Shown here piece after piece: positions 24,608 to 33,035 of a stretch of 33,058 bases of DNA. Below the pieces are notes generated by a model. It ran no database searches, was not told where the DNA came from, and saw nothing but the letters and a program-made list of their open reading frames with translations. Position 1 is the first letter of the stretch. Each line of letters begins with the position of its first letter. Origin of the DNA: Rhodothermia bacterium (GTDB taxonomy: Bacteria > Bacteroidota > Rhodothermia > Rhodothermales > UBA2364). Location of the stretch: the NCBI GenBank assembly GCA_017303715.1, contig JAFLBZ010000045.1, positions 1 through 33,058 of the forward strand, read 5' to 3'. A program made the translations under genes and the position numbers.

Positions 24608-24979
24608 TTTGTCTAATTTTTTGATTACTTCACAAGATCGTGAACTCATTGCACCTCATGCGCACTTGAACCCAAAATACAAACGGAATGGCTTATACAA
24701 TAATATCAAACCTGTTTTCTGCACCCATCACGGGAGGCAGCGGGAATGTTTATGGCTTATTGTGGTCGTACACAAAGGAGAAGTTTGGAAGTTAGAGTCT
24801 AAACACAGATTTTTGGGTGTATTTCCGCACTTCAAAACTAACATTTACCCCTTTTTATCCACGACAGACCTCCTACATCAGGAAAATCGCACTTTGTTAT
24901 GAAATAAATGAAATAAGCTTTATATTGAAATTGTATTTTTATACCAAAAGTCTCACTTTTATACCAACCTTTTATTACC
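24608..24979. other. Divergent intergenic region with a 20-bp-spaced direct repeat
   Basis: About 370 bp separate the divergent M42 and RND genes. No gene is seen. The RND-proximal 90 bp are very AT-rich. The clearest element is the direct repeat listed at 24937-24967. No complete TAnnTTTG promoter was found on either strand. If the longer M42 start is used, its first 14 codons lie here. Confidence 0.5.
24937..24967 (+). promoter_or_regulatory. Two TTTTATACCAA direct repeats, candidate operator
   Basis: Identical 11-mers TTTTATACCAA lie at 24937-24947 and 24957-24967, exactly 20 bp apart (about two helical turns). They are 13 bases before the TTG start of the first RND permease. Spacing and position fit a dimeric regulator site such as an AraC- or response-regulator-type operator. 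The binding protein is unknown. Confidence 0.45.
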
Positions 24980-27900
24980 TTGAGAAGCCTAATTGCTTGG
25001 AGTTTTCGCCGTCCTATTGCGATAAGTGCATTTTTCGTACTGCTTATCCTGATTTCTACGGTCTCTTGGTGGCGTTTGCCCGTTGCCCTATTACCCAACC
25101 TTAATTATCCAGCCCTGATGATTTGGACGGCTTATCCAGATGTGGCTCCTGAACGGGTGGAGCGTAGCATTACCGAGCCGATCGAACAAGCGGTAGCGGG
25201 TACAACGGGCCTTAAACGCATCACTTCGCGCGCTCAGTTGGGTGGTAGTATTACTCGCCTCGATTTTGGCTGGAACACCCAATTAGATTTGGCGGCGCTC
25301 GAAGTGCGAGAGCAATTAGACCGCTTAGGGGATGCCATTCCACGAGAAGCCAATCGCCCGATTGTATTGCGCATAGACCCCAGCGACCGCCCCATCATGA
25401 ATATCGCACTTATGGAAAAGGGTCGGCATGAAGGCAACTTATTGGGACTAAAGCAGATTGGCAAAGAAGTTATTGCACGTCGTTTAGAGCAATTGGAGTC
25501 CATCTCGCGGGTTCGGGTAACTGGAGGATTTGACCGCCGGATTGATGTGGTGGTGGAGCCGAATAAAATGGCAGCCTATAACTTGAGCATTGAGCAACTG
25601 GAGCAAGGTTTAATTGCCGCAAACGTAGCCTTACCCGGTGGTTTCATCCGTCGTGGCCCCTTTCAGTATGCGGTAGAAATAAGTGGTGAGTTCCAAAATC
25701 TGACGGAAATTGGCCAAACCCTCATCCCACACGTTGGTACAACACCAATTCGGCTCTCGGATGTGGCTGATGTCCGTGAAAGCATTGCAGAACGGCGCGG
25801 CATGGTTCGACTCAATGGGAAAGAGACGTTGTTGCTCTTGGTTGAAAGAACGCCCGACGCCAATACCGTTACAGCGGTCGAAGAAGTGAACCAGACTTTA
25901 CAAGAACTTGCCCAAGAAATGCCCCGTATTCGGTTGGAAGTGATAACAGACGATCGGGCATTTATCGAAAATGCCATTGGCGGCGTCACGCAGGCCCTAC
26001 TGTATGGTGGCTTATGTGCAACATTGGTGCTTCTGCTTTTTTTGCGTAAACGTAGGATTTTATTGGCTGTAGGAGTGACTATTCCGCTGTCTTTACTCCT
26101 CACCTTCTTGCTTTTTGACGTCTTTGATGTAACACTCAACCTGATTTCTCTCGGCGGATTGGCGCTGGGGGTTGGGATGATTTTAGACAATGCCATTGTT
26201 GTTATTGAGAACATTATGCGCTTGCACGATGACGGACAAACATGGCAAGAGGCAGCTTTGCAAGGAACAGCCGAGGTTGCACCATCTATTTTCTCTTCTA
26301 CCCTCACCAACTTGGTCGTCTTTATCCCCATCACCTTTGCAGAAGGCTTGGCGGGACGGCTGTTCCGCGACCAATCATTGGCTGTGATTTGCTCCCTAAG
26401 TGCTTCCCTCTTGGTAGCCCTTTTTGTGGTTCCATTGCTCATGGGTAGAAAGACCAGATCCCAAAAAGCACAACAACATTCGACTTCAAATACGATTGAT
26501 CAGAAATTAGGCAGATTTATGGACGCCTATGAAAGGCTTCTAATCTATGCTTTGAATCATAAAAAACAAGTACTTATTGGATGTGCAATCTTTTTGGCGA
26601 TTGCTGGCATCATGTCCCTCATGCTCGGTAGGGAGATTGTGCCCAAAACGGATCAAGGACGGATACGCGCACGAATTACCTTGCCCGCTGATGCAGACCT
26701 GCCACTTCTCGAAGAAAGAACCAAGACCTTAGAAGCCTTGATCAATGGCTCAAAATCGGTTGAACGTATCTTGTCCGACCTTGGCGAGCGGGACGAAACC
26801 CGTTTAGATACCGATCCCCGCCCACCCTATCAAGCAGACATGACGCTTATTCTTTCTCCCGAAAAAAAAACAAAGGATGTATCACAATATCTATATGCCT
26901 TAAAGACACCGTCAGATACGCAGTGGGAAACAGAAGCCGAACCAAGTGAATTAGATGAAATACTAACAACAACTGACGCCGATTTATATCTTGATCTTAG
27001 CACAGAAAAGCGCATGGATGCCGAGAACCTCCTTCCTAAGCTGATCGAAAACCTACGCACAGAACCCACGCTCCGAAATATCCGAAAGGCAAATGCCGTC
27101 AACATTCCGGCCTATTCCTTAACCTTTAACCGTGATGCCCTACATCGGTTTGGCGTTTCTGCTTCAACACTTAGCAATTATTTAGAAGCCGCCGCTCGTG
27201 GACGCAAAACGACCGAATTGCGCAGCGTCAATGAATCCATCCCAATCGTCTTAAAAACATCCGATATAGATGGGATTGAAAAACTTTTGGCCAAAAAAAT
27301 CCCTACTGCCACTGGCAGTCTGCTTCCAATCGGTACTTTTGTTCAGGCCAAGTATGTGGAACTTCCGGCAGCCCTCTTCAGGTATGATCAAGCAAATGTG
27401 GTAAGGATTCTCGCTGATGTTGCGCCGAACGCGGATCTTGGCAGTGCAACGGAAGCCATGCAAGCGATCATTAACAAAACCCTTCCACAGCAGATAAAAG
27501 CCGATATACATGGAGGTAACGAAGCCTTTCTATCGAGCCTGCAAGCGTTAATTTGGTCACTCTTGTTTTCTTTTTTATTGGTTTACCTAATATTGGTTGC
27601 GGAGTTTGAGAACCTTAAACAGCCGTTAATTATTATGGCCGTTGTACCTTTGGCAATTGGAGGCGTTGTTTTTACGCTCTGGGTCACAGGGATGACCATC
27701 AATTTAATGAGCCTCACGGGTTGTATTGTTTTAGTAGGCATTGTGGACAATGATGCCATCCTTAAAATTGACTTTATCAACCATGCCCGTCAACAAGGAC
27801 ACCAGATCAGAACTGCCATTTTACTCGCCGGACGATACCGCGCTCGGCCCATTGTGATCAATACCATCACAGCAGTATTGGGCATGTTGCCTTCTGCTTT

Positions 27901-28042
27901 CGACTTCGGGCAAGGTGTAGAATTGCGTATGCCGCTTGCCATCTCTATTGCGGGCGGATTGACAATCGCTACGGTTCTTACGCTCTTTGTGGTTCCGGTT
28001 CTGTATGAAAGTCTGACACGAGAAAACGAGTCAAAATCCTAA
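24980..28042 (+). CDS. RND efflux transporter permease (first)
   Basis: The permease has 1020 residues. The layout is one N-terminal membrane helix (residues about 9-30), a large periplasmic domain, helices 2-6 (about 335-490), helix 7 (about 530-552), a second periplasmic domain, and five or six C-terminal helices (about 855-1010). This is the AcrB/MdtB-type duplicated RND fold. The proton-relay region differs from AcrB: helix 4 reads GMILDNAIVVIEN (D403, N404 instead of Asp-Asp), and helix 10 reads GIVDNDAILKIDF (N924 in place of the AcrB Lys). Such replacements occur in other RND branches. The start is TTG at 24980, directly before the membrane-targeting MRSLIAWSFRRP. No adaptor (MFP) or TolC-like gene is adjacent. 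The substrate is unknown. Confidence 0.9.
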   Translation: MRSLIAWSFRRPIAISAFFVLLILISTVSWWRLPVALLPNLNYPALMIWTAYPDVAPERVERSITEPIEQAVAGTTGLKRITSRAQLGGSITRLDFGWNTQLDLAALEVREQLDRLGDAIPREANRPIVLRIDPSDRPIMNIALMEKGRHEGNLLGLKQIGKEVIARRLEQLESISRVRVTGGFDRRIDVVVEPNKMAAYNLSIEQLEQGLIAANVALPGGFIRRGPFQYAVEISGEFQNLTEIGQTLIPHVGTTPIRLSDVADVRESIAERRGMVRLNGKETLLLLVERTPDANTVTAVEEVNQTLQELAQEMPRIRLEVITDDRAFIENAIGGVTQALLYGGLCATLVLLLFLRKRRILLAVGVTIPLSLLLTFLLFDVFDVTLNLISLGGLALGVGMILDNAIVVIENIMRLHDDGQTWQEAALQGTAEVAPSIFSSTLTNLVVFIPITFAEGLAGRLFRDQSLAVICSLSASLLVALFVVPLLMGRKTRSQKAQQHSTSNTIDQKLGRFMDAYERLLIYALNHKKQVLIGCAIFLAIAGIMSLMLGREIVPKTDQGRIRARITLPADADLPLLEERTKTLEALINGSKSVERILSDLGERDETRLDTDPRPPYQADMTLILSPEKKTKDVSQYLYALKTPSDTQWETEAEPSELDEILTTTDADLYLDLSTEKRMDAENLLPKLIENLRTEPTLRNIRKANAVNIPAYSLTFNRDALHRFGVSASTLSNYLEAAARGRKTTELRSVNESIPIVLKTSDIDGIEKLLAKKIPTATGSLLPIGTFVQAKYVELPAALFRYDQANVVRILADVAPNADLGSATEAMQAIINKTLPQQIKADIHGGNEAFLSSLQALIWSLLFSFLLVYLILVAEFENLKQPLIIMAVVPLAIGGVVFTLWVTGMTINLMSLTGCIVLVGIVDNDAILKIDFINHARQQGHQIRTAILLAGRYRARPIVINTITAVLGMLPSAFDFGQGVELRMPLAISIAGGLTIATVLTLFVVPVLYESLTRENESKS

Positions 28043-28433
28043 GAACAATGTAGATAATTTTTCAAGCCCTTTTAATACAGCTTTAGATCAAAGTATTCCC
28101 CGTAAAATGCTTTACTTTTTACCTAAATACCAACAAATTTAACATTTTATTTTTTATTATTATAAAGAATTTTTTTAGCAGATATTCTAAGTTTTTTTGT
28201 TGTTTTAATCCCTAATCATTAACCATTATGACAACGATTACAGTGGCTTTATTGCGCAAGGGCGATCAAATGAGATTTTTATTCTTAATCTCGAAATAAA
28301 TAAATATATTAAACATCAATCAATAATACTTGGTTAATGATTTTTATTCTGCGAATAAACAGACAAATTATTTACCTGCTTTTTGCAATTTTAATGTTCA
28401 AATATTGCAGGTTAAAGGCAAAACATCTTGAAT
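28043..28433. other. 391-bp AT-rich region between the two RND genes
   Basis: The region is very AT-rich compared with both flanking genes and contains no supported gene. GAGATT (28272-28277) and AATCTC (28287-28292) make a 6-bp hairpin with a 9-nt loop. TGCAAT (28384-28389) and ATTGCA (28404-28409) form another inverted repeat, 19 bases before the second RND gene. AAAGG (28414-28418) may be its ribosome-binding site. A promoter for the second permease is expected here, but no clear box was found. Confidence 0.5.
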
Positions 28434-31400
28434 ATGCAATCTTTTTTGCACCACTGGTATAACCGCCCGACCGCAGTCTTGTCTTGGTCGTTGGCCATCA
28501 TTTTATGGGGATTATGGTCTATTACCCGCGTGCCCATCGAGTGGTTGCCTCAGGTAGAGCTGCCCGAATTACACATAAATGCCTCATGGCCGGGTGCCAA
28601 TCCGAGTGCTGTCGAGCGATATGTGGCAGCGCCTTTGGAACGTACCGTCCAAGACATTGCCGGTACCACTTCGGTTAAGAGCGTCTCCCAAGAAGGGTCT
28701 TCTTTTCTTACCCTTACTCTCTCGGAGAATACCGACCCCACAATCTTTGCCGCAACCGTAAACGAGCGTATCGCCTTGATTCGTTCAAATCTCCCAGACC
28801 ATGTTTATCCCTATCTATCCAAGGAAATTCCGGAAGAATTGCGCGATCAACAAGGGTTTATGACCCTGCAAGTCGTTGGCGACCTTTCCCCTGATGCACT
28901 CAGACAACTTGCGGAGGACAAAATTGCCCCCAAAATAAGATTGGTTACGGGCATCGGCAAGGTTGAGGTTACCGGTGGGACCCAGCGCGAGCTTTGCATC
29001 ACTTTAGAACCTGCTAAATTGGCCATGTATAGAATTTCAGCCAATAGTATCAAACAAGCCATTAATGAAAGTTTAAATAATGAGGTTTTTGGACGATTAC
29101 GCATAAAAGACCACGCCGTCCTATTGATGCGACCTGCCGAGCAATCGGTACAACGTATGGCAAACATTCCGATTTTGCCAGACCTCTCCTCGGCAGCATC
29201 CCGTAACCCCATCTTGTTGTCCGAGTTAGCAGCCTTCGATATACAGGATGCTCCAGTCGAAAGCATTAGCCGTATTGACGGGCAAAATGTTGTCACCCTA
29301 CGGTTAGACAGAACCCATGGTTCACACCTGATTCAAACCGCCGATTTGGTACGTCAGTCCCTCGAAGCCCAGAAAAGAAATTTCCCCGAAAGCGTTCGGG
29401 TTTTGGTCGCCGACGACCGAAGCGAAAGTGTGCGCGAAGAATTGCGCAATCTGGCTTGGCAAGGAGGTATTGGGCTGCTTCTTGTGGTTTTGGTTTTGTT
29501 GTTTCTGCTAAAAAGCGTTCGGGTGGTTACCATTGTACTTTTCAGTGTCTTTTGGGCATTTTCCGTCTCTTTCTTATTGCTTACACCCCTTGGGATTACC
29601 CTAAATTTGGTCACTCTTGGCGGATTGGTTTTGGTTTTTGGGATGTTGGCAGACAATGCGGTGGTAGTGGTGGTAGAATGGGGGCATTTACGAAAGTCCC
29701 ATGATCCCTTAGAAGTAACAGCGAAAGCGGTTCTCTCTACCGTTTGGATGCCCCTGCTTGGAGGAACACTAACGACCTGCGTGGTTTTATTACCCTTAGT
29801 TTATCTTAGTGATACGTTACAAAAGCTCTTCTTGCCAATGGGAGTCCTCATTGCGCTTACCCTTTTAGCCTCGCTGGTTTCTGCAACCCTCATTGTGCCA
29901 GTTCTCGGACGTTATTTACCCGAGGGCTTTACCCTTTCCTCGTCCCAAAAAGGTTCCATAATCCGAAAAATCAGCTTATTGCCTTACGGTTTATCGGGCA
30001 GATTCCCACGTTTCACGTTGTTACTCATTGCATTTGTGATTGGGGTTCCTACCTGGTTACTGCCCGATTCGCTTAAGATAGAAATGGATGCTTTGGCGAA
30101 TGCACCAGACACCCGTTTACGTGTATTGTATAATAAAACCTTTGGCTCTGATGAAATCGTGGACTTACGCTATAACATTGAACCTTATATTGGTGGATTG
30201 TCACGTATTTTCTTCCAAGACACTCAATTTGGCGCATCGTGGAAGTACAAAGAAAGCCCTGAAGTTCATGTTTCCCTAGAATTTCCGCCCGGAAACCCCA
30301 TTAGCCGCTCAGATTCCCTTATCCATCAATTTGAACAGATCGCTCTCGCAAGCAAATCCGTCAAACAGACTATGGTCAATGTCATGGAAAACAGTGCCCA
30401 ATTAAACGTCAAATTCCATGAAAAATCGTTCCAAACCTTCGAGCCGCTCACCATTCGCCAAGACCTCATCCAGCAGGCCATTTTACTGGGCGGAATTGGG
30501 GTTGGGGTTAGCGGATTACTTCCGGAAGGATATTATACAGACTTTAGCCAAAACGTGTCTGGATTACGCTTAGATGTTTTTGGACCTAATCTGGATGATT
30601 TAGTCGAGTTGTCCAAGCGTTTTGCCGAGCGTTTAAAACGAAATGTGCGGGTTGCCGAGGTTGATATTGACGCCGGAAACTATGGCCAAAAGGATAAACG
30701 ACAATTTATACAATACCGCTGGCCTCCAGATGCTCAGATCCAAACCAAAACGTCCGTACAGACCCTTACTGCGGCACTTTCCCCCATTTTTAATGCTCGC
30801 TACCCTATTGCTTTTGCAGACTTGAACGGAGATGTCCGCTTGCCTATCCGAATGGTTATGGGCAAACTGCCGGAAACCGACATTGCCCGCTTGTCCGAAA
30901 TCCCGCTTCCAATTTCTTCACAAAAAGCTATTGCTCTTGGTAAAACAGTAGCTTATACCTTCGAAACCGCTCCTTCAGACATCCTTCGGGAAAACCAACA
31001 ATATAAACGCACCATCGCCGTTGACTACCGTGGGCCATATGATCTTGCTTACGAGTTTTTGACGGAGGAAATTTCAACTATGCCTACACCAGCTGGCTAT
31101 CGCATCGAATTTAATAACAATGTTTTCTTTACCAAAGAGGTGACCAAGTCTTTTGGTTGGGCGATCTTTGCCACGATTTTCTTGGTCTATTTGGTGATGG
31201 TTTTTGTATTTGAATCATGGACAACTCCCCTTATGGTTTTGGCTTCAATTCCTACCGCATTTCTGGGCGTTGCAATGGCCTTTATTATTACAGAAGCAAA
31301 CTTTGCCGAAGGGGCGTTTATCGGCGCAATCCTACTCATGGGTGTTGCAGTTAACAATGGTATTTTACTCATGGCAACATATGTAACATTGTACCGAAAA

Positions 31401-31709
31401 CATCCAGCCCGTCAACGGAAAAAATTATTGTTGCTCGCAACCAGAAAAAGACTACGCCCCATGTGGGCCACAACCTTAGTAGCTGTCGTCGGAATGTTGC
31501 CCGTTTTGGTGGCCCCAGAAACCAACGACTTTTGGCTTGGTCTCTCTGCTACCATGACGGGTGGATTGCTCTCCTCAACTTTGTTGATCCCCATAACCCT
31601 TATGGCGCTTATGCGAAATGAAAAGAACACCGTAAAACAATCACGCAAAGGACAAAGGCGATTTACGGCGTGGAACCACCTGCAAAGAAGTAAAGACCAA
31701 TCCATGTAG
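28434..31709 (+). CDS. RND efflux transporter permease (second)
   Basis: The permease has 1091 residues with the same overall RND fold as the gene upstream but low similarity to it, so this is an old pair rather than a recent duplicate. Helix 4 reads FGMLADNAVVVVVEW (D407, N408) and helix 10 reads GVAVNNGILLMA (N974, N975), so again the AcrB second Asp and Lys are replaced by Asn. The C-terminal tail is basic and cytoplasmic. A TTG two codons upstream (28428) has AAAGG at better spacing and is a possible start; the ATG at 28434 is listed. Two unlike permeases side by side suggest a heteromeric pump of MdtBC type, but the 390-bp gap and missing adaptor leave this open. Confidence 0.9.
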   Translation: MQSFLHHWYNRPTAVLSWSLAIILWGLWSITRVPIEWLPQVELPELHINASWPGANPSAVERYVAAPLERTVQDIAGTTSVKSVSQEGSSFLTLTLSENTDPTIFAATVNERIALIRSNLPDHVYPYLSKEIPEELRDQQGFMTLQVVGDLSPDALRQLAEDKIAPKIRLVTGIGKVEVTGGTQRELCITLEPAKLAMYRISANSIKQAINESLNNEVFGRLRIKDHAVLLMRPAEQSVQRMANIPILPDLSSAASRNPILLSELAAFDIQDAPVESISRIDGQNVVTLRLDRTHGSHLIQTADLVRQSLEAQKRNFPESVRVLVADDRSESVREELRNLAWQGGIGLLLVVLVLLFLLKSVRVVTIVLFSVFWAFSVSFLLLTPLGITLNLVTLGGLVLVFGMLADNAVVVVVEWGHLRKSHDPLEVTAKAVLSTVWMPLLGGTLTTCVVLLPLVYLSDTLQKLFLPMGVLIALTLLASLVSATLIVPVLGRYLPEGFTLSSSQKGSIIRKISLLPYGLSGRFPRFTLLLIAFVIGVPTWLLPDSLKIEMDALANAPDTRLRVLYNKTFGSDEIVDLRYNIEPYIGGLSRIFFQDTQFGASWKYKESPEVHVSLEFPPGNPISRSDSLIHQFEQIALASKSVKQTMVNVMENSAQLNVKFHEKSFQTFEPLTIRQDLIQQAILLGGIGVGVSGLLPEGYYTDFSQNVSGLRLDVFGPNLDDLVELSKRFAERLKRNVRVAEVDIDAGNYGQKDKRQFIQYRWPPDAQIQTKTSVQTLTAALSPIFNARYPIAFADLNGDVRLPIRMVMGKLPETDIARLSEIPLPISSQKAIALGKTVAYTFETAPSDILRENQQYKRTIAVDYRGPYDLAYEFLTEEISTMPTPAGYRIEFNNNVFFTKEVTKSFGWAIFATIFLVYLVMVFVFESWTTPLMVLASIPTAFLGVAMAFIITEANFAEGAFIGAILLMGVAVNNGILLMATYVTLYRKHPARQRKKLLLLATRKRLRPMWATTLVAVVGMLPVLVAPETNDFWLGLSATMTGGLLSSTLLIPITLMALMRNEKNTVKQSRKGQRRFTAWNHLQRSKDQSM

Positions 31710-31919
31710 CTTACACAAACCAAGAACCTCACCCAATTTTCTCAAATATATATGTATCATTGATTTAACTTTACAAATACAACTAAAAAGCACTTTAGCC
31801 ACAAAAGACTTAAGCTATAGTCCTGAATAAATATAATTGTGCAAATACCTTAACAAGGCAATGCTCACTTATTGGTTTTCTTTAATTCGCTTCACATAAC
31901 CTTTTCATAAACGAACTTT
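31710..31919. other. AT-rich leader before the AraC-type gene
   Basis: These 210 bp contain no gene and no convincing terminator for the second RND gene. The sequence is AT-rich, with TATATATGTAT near 31748-31756. A TTG...TAACCTTT arrangement upstream of the AraC-type start only loosely resembles a Bacteroidota promoter. Confidence 0.35.
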
Positions 31920-32367
31920 ATGAAAACAAAAGCAAGAAATACCCACCGTACATCTGCCCGCCATTATGCAGGCTTGGATGCAATGCACCAGATTTTACAA
32001 AACCACCTGACCCATAAACTCCCCCCCCCCGAACTGCAAATATAGCCTTGAAAAACTATTGACCTATGTTCACAATCACCTTTTTGATCCAGAACTCAAC
32101 TGCACACAGGCACTTAAAACTTGTGGACTTGGTGATCACAACATCACCAGCCACTTCCGACTTATAATGGGATGCTCCCTAAAGACTTACATTGAGCAGC
32201 ATAGACTTACTGTGGCGAAAGAAGTAATGACCCATACCAATTTACCACTATACCTCATAGCTGATGCTGTAGGATACAGCAATGTATCCACATTTAGCGA
32301 TGCCTTTTCTCGTATTTTTGGTTCAAAACCATCTGCGTATAGGCATAACCTACATAAAACTCGATGA
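31920..32367 (+). pseudogene. Stand-alone AraC-type regulator, frame broken at a C10 run
   Basis: A first open frame starts at the ATG at 31920 (MKTKARNTHR...) and reads to a stop at 32045. The AraC-type part continues in another frame through 32367. The two join exactly at ten C (32021-32030): nine C would give one uninterrupted 148-residue protein (…HKLPPPNCKYSLEKLLTYVH…). The C-terminal about 100 residues form a full AraC/XylS DNA-binding domain with two helix-turn-helix units, including IADAVGYSNVSTFSDAFSRIFGSKPSAYR. There is no sensor domain. As read, only a TTG-initiated 102-residue HTH fragment (from 32059) could be made without slippage. It may be phase-variable, slippage-expressed, decayed, or the result of a base-calling error in the homopolymer. 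Confidence 0.8.
32021..32030 (+). repeat. Poly-C tract (C10)
   Basis: Ten consecutive C lie at the point where the reading frame of the AraC-type gene changes. It is the longest single-base run I noticed in the window. The codons are CCC (Pro) in either frame, so length changes in steps of one switch the frame with little other effect on the protein. Confidence 0.9.
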
Positions 32368-32416
32368 CCAGAAAGAATCGAAGAAAAAACTGGAATCATT
32401 TCTTATGGTATTAGCT

Positions 32417-32424
32417 TATCTTTG
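32417..32424 (+). promoter_or_regulatory. TATCTTTG box, possible -7 element
   Basis: TATCTTTG matches the Bacteroidota -7 consensus TAnnTTTG exactly and lies 80 bases before the lipoprotein ATG. No clear TTTG-like -33 element is found about 20 bases upstream, so support is partial. Confidence 0.35.
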
Positions 32425-32503
32425 CAACAACCTTAAATCAAAATGTTAAGCTATTTAGAGGATTAGATAATGATACTTCAAAAACTCTTAAAACCTGTAA
32501 ACT

Positions 32504-32887
32504 ATGTTATCAAGTTATAAAATAATATTTCTTATCGTAACTTTTTGCATTTTATTTGGATGCAAGATTGATGAAAGAGGTAAGTACAGAAATTGTGGCG
32601 ACCAAAAAAGTAGCATTATTTTATATTCTTCTAATTGTGATAATAATTTTTATATTTATTTGACGGAAATAAAAGACTTACTTTCTAATCATACTATCTT
32701 CTCAAATTGTAAAGTTAGTAATCAAAAATTGATTACTTTAACAAATAGCTTCATAAAAAATGAGCTTTGCCTTTCATGTAATTATGGTTTAGGAATATAT
32801 GACTGTAAAAGAAAAACCTTTGAAGCTTACCCCTACCTGCTTGAGAGGACAGATTTACAAAAACGTCTTAACATATCAAAACTATGA
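32504..32887 (+). CDS. Small Cys-rich lipoprotein, unknown
   Basis: The protein has 127 residues. The N-terminus is a lipoprotein signal: a hydrophobic core IIFLIVTFCILFGC with lipobox LFGC (Cys20). The mature part contains seven further Cys (for example NCGDQ, SNCDN, SNCKV, LCLSCNYG, YDCKR), which suggests several disulfides in an envelope location. I recognise no family. The gene is much more AT-rich than the operons before it, consistent with recent acquisition or a fast-evolving accessory gene. Its stop overlaps a following 22-codon frame (ATGA at 32884-32887). A TATCTTTG box upstream may be its promoter. Confidence 0.6.
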   Translation: MLSSYKIIFLIVTFCILFGCKIDERGKYRNCGDQKSSIILYSSNCDNNFYIYLTEIKDLLSNHTIFSNCKVSNQKLITLTNSFIKNELCLSCNYGLGIYDCKRKTFEAYPYLLERTDLQKRLNISKL

Positions 32888-32952
32888 ATAACTACATTAT
32901 ATTAATACTTTTTTTATTCCTACTTACTATAAAACTGGTTGCGAGTGAATAA
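32884..32952 (+). CDS. Possible 22-residue membrane peptide
   Basis: An ATG overlapping the lipoprotein stop (ATGA) opens a 22-codon frame, MNNYIILILFLFLLTIKLVA followed by SE and a TAA stop. It is almost wholly hydrophobic and would form one membrane helix or a bare signal peptide. The overlap suggests translational coupling. It could instead be chance in AT-rich DNA, or the remnant 5' end of a secreted-protein gene. Confidence 0.3.
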   Translation: MNNYIILILFLFLLTIKLVASE

Positions 32953-32974
32953 ATTAGTTTAAGTTAAACAAAAA

Positions 32975-33035
32975 CTGGCACATAGAAAGATTAAATTTGG
33001 TTTGAACGTTCAAACTTTCATCCTTCCAGTGCCAG
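32975..33035. repeat. Inverted-repeat element, possible MITE or IS end
   Basis: Perfect 7-bp arms CTGGCAC (32975-32981) and GTGCCAG (33029-33035) flank imperfectly complementary inner arms and a central perfect 14-bp palindrome TTTGAACGTTCAAA (33001-33014). With a few gaps the complementarity runs through most of the 61 bp. There is no T-run, so a plain terminator is unlikely. It could be a small non-autonomous element, a protein-binding palindrome, or the edge of something beyond the window. Confidence 0.55.

Noticed and set aside
25663-26442. 259-codon minus-strand ORF inside the first RND gene
   Set aside because: It is antisense to conserved RND sequence. Its Ser/Arg-rich composition is typical of a shadow frame.
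28228-28299. 23-codon ORF (MTTITVALL...) between the RND genes
   Set aside because: It lacks a ribosome-binding site or other support; it is probably chance in AT-rich DNA.
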